From: Clostridiales bacterium
GTDB taxonomy: Bacteria; Bacillota; Clostridia; Peptostreptococcales; JAAYPU01
Length of the DNA: 13,824 nucleotides
Direction: 5' to 3'
Assembly: GCA_012519645.1 (NCBI GenBank)
Contig: JAAYPU010000411.1
Coordinates: 1-13,824, forward strand
The first letter of the stretch is position 1. Each line of letters begins with the position of its first letter. Of this stretch, positions 1-6,797 are shown piece after piece. The notes under the pieces are model-generated. The model was not told the DNA's origin. It saw nothing but the letters and a program-made list of their open reading frames with translations, and searched no databases. The position numbers were made by a program, and so were the translations under genes.

Positions 1-1
1 A

Positions 2-22
2 GAATTTGACAAAGTCAAATTC
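2..22. repeat. Short palindrome, left copy of a 36-bp inverted repeat (1-36)
   Basis: GAATTTGAC, an AAA loop and GTCAAATTC form a perfect 9-bp hairpin. Together with flanking bases, positions 1-36 are the exact reverse complement of 1694-1729. The two copies bracket the two-gene minus-strand unit. The left copy begins at the window edge, so its true extent is unknown. It could be a miniature mobile or REP-like hairpin, or a transcription terminator for either strand. Confidence 0.75.
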
Positions 23-44
23 TTTCATTATCTTTCAGTTGGCA

Positions 45-84
45 GTAATTAAAATGCAGCTTTTGTGTCGAAAACACAAAAGCT
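45..84 (-). terminator. Probable intrinsic terminator of the DUF1461 operon
   Basis: An 11-bp perfect stem (58-68 paired with 74-84, loop CGAAA) lies 25 bases past the stop codon of the last gene of the minus-strand unit. Reading on the minus strand the stem is followed by GCATTTTAATT, a modest U-rich tail. The stem is strong and well placed. The tail is weaker than ideal. Confidence 0.5.
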
Positions 85-108
85 TCCTTAACTCTTAGTT
101 CTTAGTTT

Positions 109-957
109 TTAGTTCTTAGTTATTACAGTTTTTGACAGCAGTTCTCTTTCGCAGGCTTCGAGTGCATCCATGTCCCTGCACATGACATACAGGCAAAAGG
201 TCATTTCATAAGTATCAAAATAACGAATATACATTCTGCCATAAAACCTCTCCGGCTGAAAATCCTTTTTCCCTTCTGAAGGCTTTAAAGGCATTCCATA
301 TTGAAAATACCCGGGATTAAATCTTTTAAACTTATGAGCAGGACCATTGGTGTATATTTGGCTCTCCACTAAAGTCCATCCGTCATATCCGGCATAGAAT
401 ACATCTTCTGTTATTTTATTCTCTTCTGTTATAAAAACCCTATTTCCTTGCGGACAGCCCAAAGCAGGGAGCACAAGATATTTTTGATCATATAAGGGCA
501 GCTTCTCCACATCTTCAGATATGATGAATCCTTCAGAATCAAAACCAAAGGCTTCAGACGGTTCATCCATATTTTTAATTGCATAACCTCCATAGAAAGC
601 ACCATAATAAGGGGAAGCATCATCATAATATGTGGATGTACCAATGGGGGAATTAAAATCACCAAAGGAATATAGCACAGTCATATCTAAATTCTTTTGC
701 ATATACTTAGAAAAGCCCCCCGCATCATGATACCATATCATTTGAGGAAACCAGTCTTTTCGAGGTGTTGATTTACCTGAAGGAACAATAAAGCTGATAC
801 TATCCTTTAATAAAACACTGTCGCCTTTGTTGATTGCTTTATAGCCTCTTGTTATTATCAGACTTCTGCTATAGGGTATCAGTAAAATTGCCATAATCAA
901 AATAATCATACTAATTATTATGGGAATAATCTTTTTCTTGTTTTTGTTATTTTCCAT
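109..957 (-). CDS. Membrane-anchored protein of unknown function
   Basis: I do not recognise this 282-residue protein. It has a lysine-rich N-terminus, one hydrophobic segment at about residues 10-28, and a long polar, Tyr- and Phe-rich remainder. This suggests a protein anchored by its N-terminus with the bulk outside the cell. The start at 957 is chosen because GGAG lies 7 bases upstream (965-968). The frame is open to 1080, but the extra 41 residues lie inside the upstream gene and have no comparable ribosome site. It overlaps the DUF1461 gene by 40 bases, so the two are probably translationally coupled and may work together in the membrane. The last codons and the stop lie in a 15-base word shared with the end of the gene at 1970, so the C-terminal residues appear to be repeat-derived. 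Confidence 0.75.
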   Translation of the reverse strand: MENNKNKKKIIPIIISMIILIMAILLIPYSRSLIITRGYKAINKGDSVLLKDSISFIVPSGKSTPRKDWFPQMIWYHDAGGFSKYMQKNLDMTVLYSFGDFNSPIGTSTYYDDASPYYGAFYGGYAIKNMDEPSEAFGFDSEGFIISEDVEKLPLYDQKYLVLPALGCPQGNRVFITEENKITEDVFYAGYDGWTLVESQIYTNGPAHKFKRFNPGYFQYGMPLKPSEGKKDFQPERFYGRMYIRYFDTYEMTFCLYVMCRDMDALEACERELLSKTVITKN

Positions 958-1586
958 GTAATCACTCCGATAATGATCATTGCTGATATATTTATAATTA
1001 ATGCTGTTTTTAGAGCATCCATAAAGAATTCCAAAGGCATTAGCATAAGTAAAATATCTTGGTTGGGGTCTAATAACCATAAATCATTTGTAAATAACAG
1101 TTCATGAAAAATTGTAAACCCTTCGTTAAAATCTATAAAACTAATAAGAGCCATAGCTGCAAGAAAAAAAACAAAAATGCTTATTGATATCTTATACGCA
1201 GTTCGAAGTGAGTTTTTATACTTCATGTACAGGAAAATATACAAGAAAACAGCTGCAATCAAACCAATTATGGATATTTTATTACCCAAATGTATCAGCT
1301 GCCGTACATCTTCCATATGTTTTTGTTCTTTAGGATTAAAAAGTTCTCTTTTTATGCCATTAACATCGGCTTCCATCTGAAATTCTTCCCTGTTTCCGGT
1401 TATATAATCCACCATCATATCGGCAATTTCTTTTGATTTTACATCTATACCTGCATTTTCAACGGTACCGAGCTTGTCAAATCCGTGAGAATAAAAAAAG
1501 GGTATCTGGCTTAATGCCGTAATAGATGCAATAAATAAGATGAAAGGGATCAAAATTGCCAATAACACCGATATTACTCTTTTCAT
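918..1586 (-). CDS. DUF1461 (TIGR01906-type) integral membrane protein
   Basis: This 222-residue protein has a hydrophobic segment at about residues 4-26, an extracytoplasmic loop, and three further segments near 100-117, 130-150 and 195-215. The stretch FHELLFTNDLWLL, followed by D and then MPLEFF, matches the signature I know for the DUF1461/TIGR01906 family of Firmicute membrane proteins, whose biochemical role is unknown. The ATG at 1586 is preceded by GGGAGTG at good spacing. The gene is first in a two-gene unit and overlaps the next gene by 40 bases. A weak promoter candidate, TTGAAC-17-TATTTA (1633 to 1605), lies just upstream, with its -35 box inside a repeat tract. Family assignment is fairly secure; function is not. 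Confidence 0.85.
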   Translation of the reverse strand: MKRVISVLLAILIPFILFIASITALSQIPFFYSHGFDKLGTVENAGIDVKSKEIADMMVDYITGNREEFQMEADVNGIKRELFNPKEQKHMEDVRQLIHLGNKISIIGLIAAVFLYIFLYMKYKNSLRTAYKISISIFVFFLAAMALISFIDFNEGFTIFHELLFTNDLWLLDPNQDILLMLMPLEFFMDALKTALIINISAMIIIGVITWKITKTRKRLFP

Positions 1587-1693
1587 TGCTGCACTCCCAT
1601 CTGTTAAATAAGAATTAAGAACTAAGAGTTCAAGAAGAGATTAGGGATTAGGGGTTAGTGGCTTTGCCAACTGAAAACTGAAAACTGACAACA

Positions 1694-1729
1694 GAAAGAT
1701 AATGAAAGAATTTGACTTTGTCAAATTCT
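1694..1729. repeat. Right copy of the 36-bp inverted repeat
   Basis: Positions 1694-1729 are the exact reverse complement of 1-36. The copy contains the palindrome GAATTTGAC-TTT-GTCAAATTC at 1708-1728. Beyond the shared 36 bases the two copies diverge, but both soon reach CAGTTGGCA, as if one copy had lost or gained CAGTTTT-type units. Confidence 0.85.
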
Positions 1730-1876
1730 AACCGATACTATCAGTTTTCAGTTATCCGTTGTCAGTTGATACCGGACTCCAGACGCCGGACTGAAAACAC
1801 TAATCACTAGTCACTAATCACTTTTCCCTAATCCTGACACCTGAGATCTTAGACCAGAGACCCAAGACCTTGATTC

Positions 1877-1902
1877 GATTGCCACGCTGCGCTCGCAATG
1901 AC
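1877..1902. repeat. REP-like dispersed repeat
   Basis: On the minus strand this reads GTCATTGCGAGCGCAGCGTG followed by GCAATC. It closely resembles a dispersed intergenic repeat (GTCATTGCGAGCGAAGCGTGGCAAT type) that I know from many unrelated bacterial genomes. ATTGC and GCAAT arms flank an imperfectly palindromic GC-rich core. It stands out sharply from its AT-rich surroundings. Confidence 0.7.
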
Positions 1903-1969
1903 ATGCTAAATAAACCTAAAACCCTAATCACTAATCACTAATCACTTTTTCTGAGACCTGAATCAGTTC

Positions 1970-2917
1970 TTAGTTATTAGTTATTGTTACATTCCCGAAA
2001 TCCAAATCCAAATGTAAGTTATAGATCGATTCAGCATCATTGTAGCCCTTAGAAACAAGCTTTCCTTCTTTTTCTTCCAATTCTATACTGTTGTTTAAAC
2101 CCATTGCGCTTCCCTTTTTTATGACTACAATACCGCATTCTTCAGGAACGTAAATTTTTATGTTTGCAGCCGCTCCTTCAATGTAAATATCTTTCGTTCC
2201 TTTTTTTTCTCCTAAGATAATCTCCGTGCTCCCGGCTTTTACATTTAGTTTAAGTGAAGTAAGAAAAAGTTCAGATAGATCCAAATCTGCATTCGCAGCA
2301 CTTAAGCTTATGTCCAGATCCCACGGTATATTATCTTTTAAGGAAACATCTGCAAATCTCATTTTATGGGGAATGGTTTTTAATTTTTCCTGCCATACTT
2401 TTATCGCAGCAGTTTTTGAATTATCCAGGTATTCATTTGTATAAGCGACTTCATCCATATTTGTCTCAATTAAAGCAATTTCTGAAGAAGTATCATCAAG
2501 ATCTAATTGGCACCCTGCTAAGTCTAAATTAAGTATTCCATTTTCTGCATTTTCAACCTTCTTCTCTATGGAATACTTTTTAAAAGTGCCGTCTTCATTC
2601 CCACCATTATCCCATATGCCACTAAAATGCCCATTTTCAATATACAATTTAAGAGGTGATATTTTAACTCCGTAGAATGAGTAAAGTACAATAATGACGA
2701 GAAAGCATCCCCACAGGATTATTTTTATTATTGTATTTCTTTGAAAGAGAATGCTCAACCCTATAACAATAAATGTAATAGGCCATAGATTGATCAACGC
2801 AAAAAATATATTTGTCAAAGAAAAAGTAAAATTAAAAATATCCAGTTGCATTAACAAGAAAATAATTCCAATGATGATTAAAATCAAACCAAAATTACCT
2901 TTACTGTTATTTTTCAT
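1970..2917 (-). CDS. LiaF-like membrane protein with extracytoplasmic beta domain
   Basis: This 315-residue protein has three closely spaced hydrophobic segments in residues 10-82, followed by a polar, beta-rich region to the C-terminus with alternating hydrophobic residues. The arrangement resembles the LiaF/YvqF and DUF5668 transmembrane module fused to a LiaF-C or DUF4097-like beta domain. In Bacillus, LiaF restrains a two-component system that senses cell-wall antibiotics; an equivalent role here is inferred. The ATG overlaps the end of the upstream PspC gene by 11 bases and has a G-rich site (GGGGCGG) just upstream. The neighbours support an envelope-stress role, but no sensor kinase or regulator is in the window. 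The final codons and the stop fall in a repeat word shared with the gene ending at 109. Confidence 0.8.
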   Translation of the reverse strand: MKNNSKGNFGLILIIIGIIFLLMQLDIFNFTFSLTNIFFALINLWPITFIVIGLSILFQRNTIIKIILWGCFLVIIVLYSFYGVKISPLKLYIENGHFSGIWDNGGNEDGTFKKYSIEKKVENAENGILNLDLAGCQLDLDDTSSEIALIETNMDEVAYTNEYLDNSKTAAIKVWQEKLKTIPHKMRFADVSLKDNIPWDLDISLSAANADLDLSELFLTSLKLNVKAGSTEIILGEKKGTKDIYIEGAAANIKIYVPEECGIVVIKKGSAMGLNNSIELEEKEGKLVSKGYNDAESIYNLHLDLDFGNVTITNN

Positions 2918-3299
2918 CTTTTCCGCCCCTGTTCTGCATATATAGGAAAACTCCCACTCCTATTAAAGCAACAGCAATTAACGCTTCGTTGTCTATCCAG
3001 CGCAGATAATTTTTTGAAATAAAGAATATTCCAAACAGTACAAAAGCAATGCCTAAAATCTTCTTTCCCTTGTCTGAATCGTAATTGTCGTATTCTCTTT
3101 CCATAGAGTTATTTTCTCCATCCTGAGGCATGATGATTGCGGCAATGATATAAACTAACAGTCCGGCCCCGCCTGCAAGCGTTGCGATGACCCATATCAA
3201 TCTCACAATTACTGGATCGATATTAAAATACTCGGCAACGCCACCGCACACTCCGGCTAAGACCTTATCCCTCGAAGATTTATAAATCCTATTATTCAT
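2907..3299 (-). CDS. PspC-domain protein with extra C-terminal membrane hairpin
   Basis: Residues 3-60 form a PspC domain with the signature GVCGGVAEYFNID at 16-28, then a hydrophobic segment at about 34-58. A charged linker leads to two more hydrophobic segments (about 80-96 and 104-121), resembling the first part of a LiaF/LiaI-type membrane module. At 130 residues it is longer than a minimal PspC protein. PspC proteins sense or relay membrane stress in the phage-shock response. The start is preceded by AGGAGTGAGG. It lies 12 bases after the first PspC gene and overlaps the LiaF-like gene by 11 bases, which points to one transcript and possible translational coupling. Confidence 0.9.
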   Translation of the reverse strand: MNNRIYKSSRDKVLAGVCGGVAEYFNIDPVIVRLIWVIATLAGGAGLLVYIIAAIIMPQDGENNSMEREYDNYDSDKGKKILGIAFVLFGIFFISKNYLRWIDNEALIAVALIGVGVFLYMQNRGGKDEK

Positions 3300-3311
3300 A
3301 ATACCTCACTC

Positions 3312-3584
3312 CTATGCTTTATCTTCATTGTCCTTTTCTTCTTCTTTTATAACGTCTGCATCCACGGCACCTTTTTTAATTTGTTCCAAATCTTCAGGTG
3401 CAGGTTCTTCGGGAATAATCAATGCGGCAACAATATAAATAATGAGGCCTGTAAACCATGCCAGTGTTAAAAAAACAACTACCAGACGAATGATGGTCGA
3501 ATCTATATTAAAATATTCAGCTATACCACCACATACTCCTGATATTTTTTTATCTGTTCTTGAACGATATAATTTTTTATCCAT
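3312..3584 (-). CDS. PspC-domain protein
   Basis: This 90-residue protein is a compact PspC domain (residues 3-60, GVCGGIAEYFNID at 16-28, hydrophobic segment 34-58) with an acidic C-terminal tail rich in Glu and Asp. It is first in the PspC - PspC - LiaF-like operon. The ATG is preceded by GGAGG at ideal spacing. An AT-rich stretch with two TATAAT hexamers (3624-3629 and 3617-3622 on the minus strand) lies upstream and may carry the -10 box, but I find no convincing -35. Its PspC domain is closely similar to that of the next gene, so the pair probably arose by duplication. Confidence 0.9.
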   Translation of the reverse strand: MDKKLYRSRTDKKISGVCGGIAEYFNIDSTIIRLVVVFLTLAWFTGLIIYIVAALIIPEEPAPEDLEQIKKGAVDADVIKEEEKDNEDKA

Positions 3585-3630
3585 TTTAAACCTCCGGATT
3601 GTGTATCTTTATATTTATTATATATTATAA

Positions 3631-3658
3631 AAATAAAAAAAACAGCCAAAAGGCTGTT
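3631..3658 (-). terminator. Intrinsic terminator of the DUF1292 gene
   Basis: AACAGCC (3641-3647) pairs with GGCTGTT (3652-3658) around a four-base loop. On the minus strand the stem is followed by a long run of T broken by one A. It lies about 30 bases beyond the DUF1292 stop and separates that gene from the PspC operon. Confidence 0.9.
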
Positions 3659-3687
3659 AGAATTATGTTAGAGATTCGTTAGAAAAA

Positions 3688-4008
3688 TTATTCCTTTTCA
3701 ACTTCCTCGTCTTCTTCAAAGGCTAGCTTTTCAAACGCATCTGCGACACGCTCAAATTCATCTTCATCATTAATGTCTATAAGCTCGAATTCTTCATCAT
3801 CTAACTCTTTGTATCCATAAATATATACATCATCTGTTCCATCGACCGGTAAAAGTGCGATATATTCTTTTTCTTCAAAATCAAATACACCTATAACTTC
3901 ACACTCTACAGATTCTCCGTCGTCAAACTCCAGCGTGATCACTTCAACATCCATATCCTCTTCATCGACGCCACAGCAGCATCCTTCATGTTCTAAATTT
4001 TTATCCAT
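3688..4008 (-). CDS. DUF1292 / UPF0473 family acidic protein
   Basis: This small (106-residue), very acidic protein contains the DUF1292 pattern: a V-x-L-x-F-D-D-G start, then C-x-V-x-G-V-F-x-x-x-x-K-E-Y-I-A-L-L-P and a DDVYIYGYKE stretch. The family (YrzB-like) is common in Firmicutes and its function is unknown. Its N-terminal CCC triplet is unusual. The start at 4008 is preferred because AAAGGAA lies 8 bases upstream (4017-4023). The frame extends to 4074, but that extension overlaps a good sigma-A promoter and would place the start codon in its -35 box. A promoter upstream and a terminator downstream mark it as its own transcript, although read-through from glgA is possible. Confidence 0.9.
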   Translation of the reverse strand: MDKNLEHEGCCCGVDEEDMDVEVITLEFDDGESVECEVIGVFDFEEKEYIALLPVDGTDDVYIYGYKELDDEEFELIDINDEDEFERVADAFEKLAFEEDEEVEKE

Positions 4009-4045
4009 AATATCAATTCCTTTCTTAATAATTTGATTCTCTTTC

Positions 4046-4074
4046 ACTATATCATTATATATTTCCATTATCAA
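4046..4074 (-). promoter_or_regulatory. Sigma-A-type promoter of the DUF1292 gene
   Basis: TTGATA (4069-4074) and TATAGT (4046-4051) on the minus strand are separated by exactly 17 bases. Transcription would begin near 4039, leaving a leader of about 30 bases with a good ribosome site. This is the clearest promoter in the window. It lies in the 77-base gap just after glgA. Confidence 0.75.
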
Positions 4075-4085
4075 ATAAATTTATG

Positions 4086-5531
4086 TTAATTTCTCCCTGT
4101 TTCATGATATTTTATATCGTTATAATTTTGAAAATAAGCAGATGCGGATTTTTTCCAGCTCAAATCCTCAGCTATTGCATTGTTAAAAAGCTTGTCCCAT
4201 TCTTCTTTATTGTCATAATATAACCGTACAGCCCTTTGCACCGTAAATAAAAATTCATGTGCATTGTAATTATTAAAAACAAAACCCGTTCCTCTTGAGG
4301 TATCTTCTTCATAAGAAGTGACCGTATCATTAAGACCACCGGTTTTTCTTACAATGGGTACCGCACCGTATTTCATAGCAATCATTTGAGTCAGTCCGCA
4401 GGGTTCATATCTTGAAGGCATAAGCATCATATCCGATGCCGCATATATCCTTCGGGACAGTAATTCGTCAAATTTTATGAATACGCGGATCTTATCCGGA
4501 TATTGCCATACAAGGTCTTTGAAAAGCTGCTCATATTTATATTCCCCTGACCCTAATACCGCAAGCTGTATATCCATCACCAATATTTCATGAATAACCG
4601 CTTGTATTAAATCTATCCCTTTTTGCTCAGTAAGTCTGGATACTATTGAAATCATTGGTATATCCTTATTTTGAGGCAAACTAAACATCTTTTGAAACTC
4701 CAGCTTGTTCTTAAGCTTCACGGCATAGGAATCCTTGTATCTTTGCTTCAAATGATTATCCTTTTCAGGATTATATAATTCATAATCGATTCCGTTCAAA
4801 ATACCTTTAAGCTTGAAATTGTTTTTTCTTAAAAGGCCATCCAGCTTTTCGCCAAAATATTCATATTGTATTTCCTGAGCATAAGTAGGGCTTACGGTTG
4901 TTACGCTGTCCGAGTAAATGATACCTGTTTTAAGAAAATTGACCGCACCGTAAAACTCAAAGTCTTCAGTATTAAAATAGCTTTCACCTATACCGAGCAA
5001 GTCACCTAATACATCTTTAGGGAAAACACCTTGATACTTTAAATTATGAATGGTAAGGACTGTCCTTATATCTTTATAAAAATCATCAGAGAATATTTTT
5101 TTAACAAAAAAGGGAATCAACGCCGTATGCCAATCGTGGCAGTGGATTATATCCGGTTTAAAACCTATGGCTTTGATGCATTCCACTATAGCTTTTGAAA
5201 AGTAAACAAATTTTTCACCGTCATCATAATAACCGTAATAGCCTGATCTTTTAAAATAATATTCATTATATATAAAATAATAGGTTACTCCTTCGTACTG
5301 CAGTTCTTCTATGCCGCAATATTGGTTTCTCCAACTCACAAAAAAATAGAAATCAGTAATATGTTTCATATCTTTTACGAAAGCCTCGGGAATATCACCA
5401 TATTTGGGCAGTATTACGCGCACTTCCGCACCGCATTTTATTAGCTCTTTAGGAAGGGCGCCGACTACATCTCCCAGTCCTCCTGTTTTTGCAAATGGAT
5501 AACATTCAGAAGCTGCAAATAATATTTTCAA
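4086..5531 (-). CDS. glgA: Glycogen synthase (ADP-glucose type, GT5)
   Basis: GlgA transfers glucose from ADP-glucose to the non-reducing end of a growing alpha-1,4-glucan in the cytoplasm. The 481-residue length is normal for bacterial GlgA. The N-terminal domain carries KTGGLGDV at 15-22, the classic ADP-glucose-binding motif, and HCHDWHT at 130-136. The C-terminal domain has SRLTEQKG and the retaining-glycosyltransferase motif SRYEPCGL, with E376. KTGG recurs downstream in RKTGGLNDTV. The start codon is TTG, with GGAGG about 7 bases upstream. It begins 16 bases after glgC and is the last gene of the glycogen operon. No terminator is evident before the DUF1292 promoter. All key residues appear intact. 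Confidence 0.97.
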   Translation of the reverse strand: MKILFAASECYPFAKTGGLGDVVGALPKELIKCGAEVRVILPKYGDIPEAFVKDMKHITDFYFFVSWRNQYCGIEELQYEGVTYYFIYNEYYFKRSGYYGYYDDGEKFVYFSKAIVECIKAIGFKPDIIHCHDWHTALIPFFVKKIFSDDFYKDIRTVLTIHNLKYQGVFPKDVLGDLLGIGESYFNTEDFEFYGAVNFLKTGIIYSDSVTTVSPTYAQEIQYEYFGEKLDGLLRKNNFKLKGILNGIDYELYNPEKDNHLKQRYKDSYAVKLKNKLEFQKMFSLPQNKDIPMISIVSRLTEQKGIDLIQAVIHEILVMDIQLAVLGSGEYKYEQLFKDLVWQYPDKIRVFIKFDELLSRRIYAASDMMLMPSRYEPCGLTQMIAMKYGAVPIVRKTGGLNDTVTSYEEDTSRGTGFVFNNYNAHEFLFTVQRAVRLYYDNKEEWDKLFNNAIAEDLSWKKSASAYFQNYNDIKYHETGRN

Positions 5532-5547
5532 TTTTTATCCTCCGTTA

Positions 5548-6696
5548 TTAAGAAATGATTCTGATATTTCCGTACTTTTTTACCCTTGAAATATCGGGTA
5601 TCAATTCATCCGCAAATTCAATCGTAAAGTTTTCTTTTATTTTTGCCTTTTCATTTATTATGCTTCTAAAAATATGCGCGCTACCTGCAACCTCCGCTCC
5701 GCTCAATACGATAGAATCCTTAATTCTTACGTTTTCATCGATAAATACGTCGGGGAAGATGATAGAATTTTCAACCTGCCCTAATATGGTACATCCATCA
5801 CAAATAAGAGTATTCCTTACGATAGCATGATTTCCGATATATTGGGGTCTGGACATAGTGTGATGTGTATAAACATTTTTCATATCCTTCCATATGTTAA
5901 ATCCTGAATCATTTCTCAGCAGATCCATATTTGCATCATAATAGCTTTCAACCGTTCCCACATCTCTCCAATATCCTTTAAAGGGATATGCATATATAGC
6001 TTTTTTTTGTTCTAAGAGCATGGGTATGACATTTCTGCCGAAATCATTTTGCGAATTCTTGTTTTTGTTATCTTCTATGAGTGCATTTTTTAATATATTC
6101 CAATTAAAAATATAAATCCCCATAGATGCTAAATTAGCCTGTGAAAATTGGGGCTTTTCCCAAAAATTTGTTATACGTTTTGTTTTATCCGCTTTCAAAA
6201 TACCGAAACGATGTGTTTCTTCCAAGGGTACTTCAACCGTCGAAATCGTTACCTCCGCGCCTTTCTTTATATGAAATTTCAGCATCTCTACATAATTCAT
6301 TTTATAGACATGATCCCCGGATAAAATCAAAACATATTTTGGATTATAAAAGTCTATAAATTCAATATTTTGAAAAACAGCATCGGCTGTTCCCGTATAC
6401 CACTTCTTCCCGCATTTAGTTTCATAAGGCGGTAAAATAATGACTTCTCCATTTGGTTTATTTAATCCCCACGCTTCTCCGATTCCTATATACGAATTTA
6501 GAAACAAGGGTCTGTATTGTGTCAGCACGCCCACTATATTGATACCTGAATTCCTGCAGTTGCTGAGAGTAAAATCTATTAGCTTATACTTTCCCCCAAA
6601 AGCAACTGCCGGTTTGGCTGTGTTATCCGTCAAATTTCCTAATCTTTCTCCTTTTCCCCCGGCAAGAAGCATCGCAATGCAATCTCTGTTTAGCAT
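5548..6696 (-). CDS. glgC: Glucose-1-phosphate adenylyltransferase
   Basis: GlgC makes ADP-glucose from glucose-1-phosphate and ATP, the committed step of bacterial glycogen synthesis. Visible motifs are AGGKGERL at 12-19 (nucleotide-binding loop), the SGDHVY motif with D128, FWEKP with E180 and K181 (glucose-1-phosphate site), and SNLASMGIYIFN. The C-terminal third is a left-handed beta-helix region. At 382 residues it matches GlgC of Firmicutes. The conserved loop and catalytic residues argue for active GlgC rather than the regulatory paralogue GlgD, which is not in the window. The ATG has GGGAG upstream at 9-10 bases. A 101-base gap follows the amylase gene and contains an isolated AGGAGG (6764-6769) with no reading frame after it. 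Confidence 0.95.
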   Translation of the reverse strand: MLNRDCIAMLLAGGKGERLGNLTDNTAKPAVAFGGKYKLIDFTLSNCRNSGINIVGVLTQYRPLFLNSYIGIGEAWGLNKPNGEVIILPPYETKCGKKWYTGTADAVFQNIEFIDFYNPKYVLILSGDHVYKMNYVEMLKFHIKKGAEVTISTVEVPLEETHRFGILKADKTKRITNFWEKPQFSQANLASMGIYIFNWNILKNALIEDNKNKNSQNDFGRNVIPMLLEQKKAIYAYPFKGYWRDVGTVESYYDANMDLLRNDSGFNIWKDMKNVYTHHTMSRPQYIGNHAIVRNTLICDGCTILGQVENSIIFPDVFIDENVRIKDSIVLSGAEVAGSAHIFRSIINEKAKIKENFTIEFADELIPDISRVKKYGNIRIIS

Positions 6697-6797
6697 CCCT
6701 AATAGTCTCCCTTTCTTCCAAAGTCTTTTGCTTACCGGCTTTACTATCTTATATTTCCCTTATCCTCCTAATGTATGCCGATTCACATCACATATAT

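Larger units (their letters stand above)
1587..1969. repeat. Gene-free tract of short degenerate repeats
   Basis: This 383-base interval holds no credible gene. It is built from recurring short words: TTCTTAGTT and its complement, CTGAAAACTG, ATTAGGGATTAGGGG, and ACTAATCACTAATCAC (near 1799-1822 and again at 1923-1944). It also contains the right copy of the 36-bp inverted repeat (1694-1729) and a separate REP-like element (1877-1902). Related words occur at 91-125 beyond the other end of the two-gene unit. The tract may include the promoter of the DUF1461 gene and the 3' end of the LiaF-like operon transcript, but I see no strong terminator there. Confidence 0.7.

Noticed and set aside
958..1080. 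N-terminal extension of the membrane-anchored protein up to 1080
   Set aside because: It lies wholly inside the upstream DUF1461 gene, has no good ribosome site, and is unlike a signal or membrane sequence. The ATG at 957 has GGAG at 7 bases.
1641..1660. Telomere-like TTAGGG words
   Set aside because: Only two to three irregular units in a mixed repeat tract; no sign of a linear replicon end.
4009..4074. N-terminal extension of the DUF1292 protein up to 4074
   Set aside because: The extension overlaps a TTGATA-17-TATAGT promoter and includes the ribosome site for the ATG at 4008.
6697..6797. Possible small gene in the gap between the amylase gene and glgC
   Set aside because: An AGGAGG is present at 6764-6769, but no start codon with an open frame follows it.
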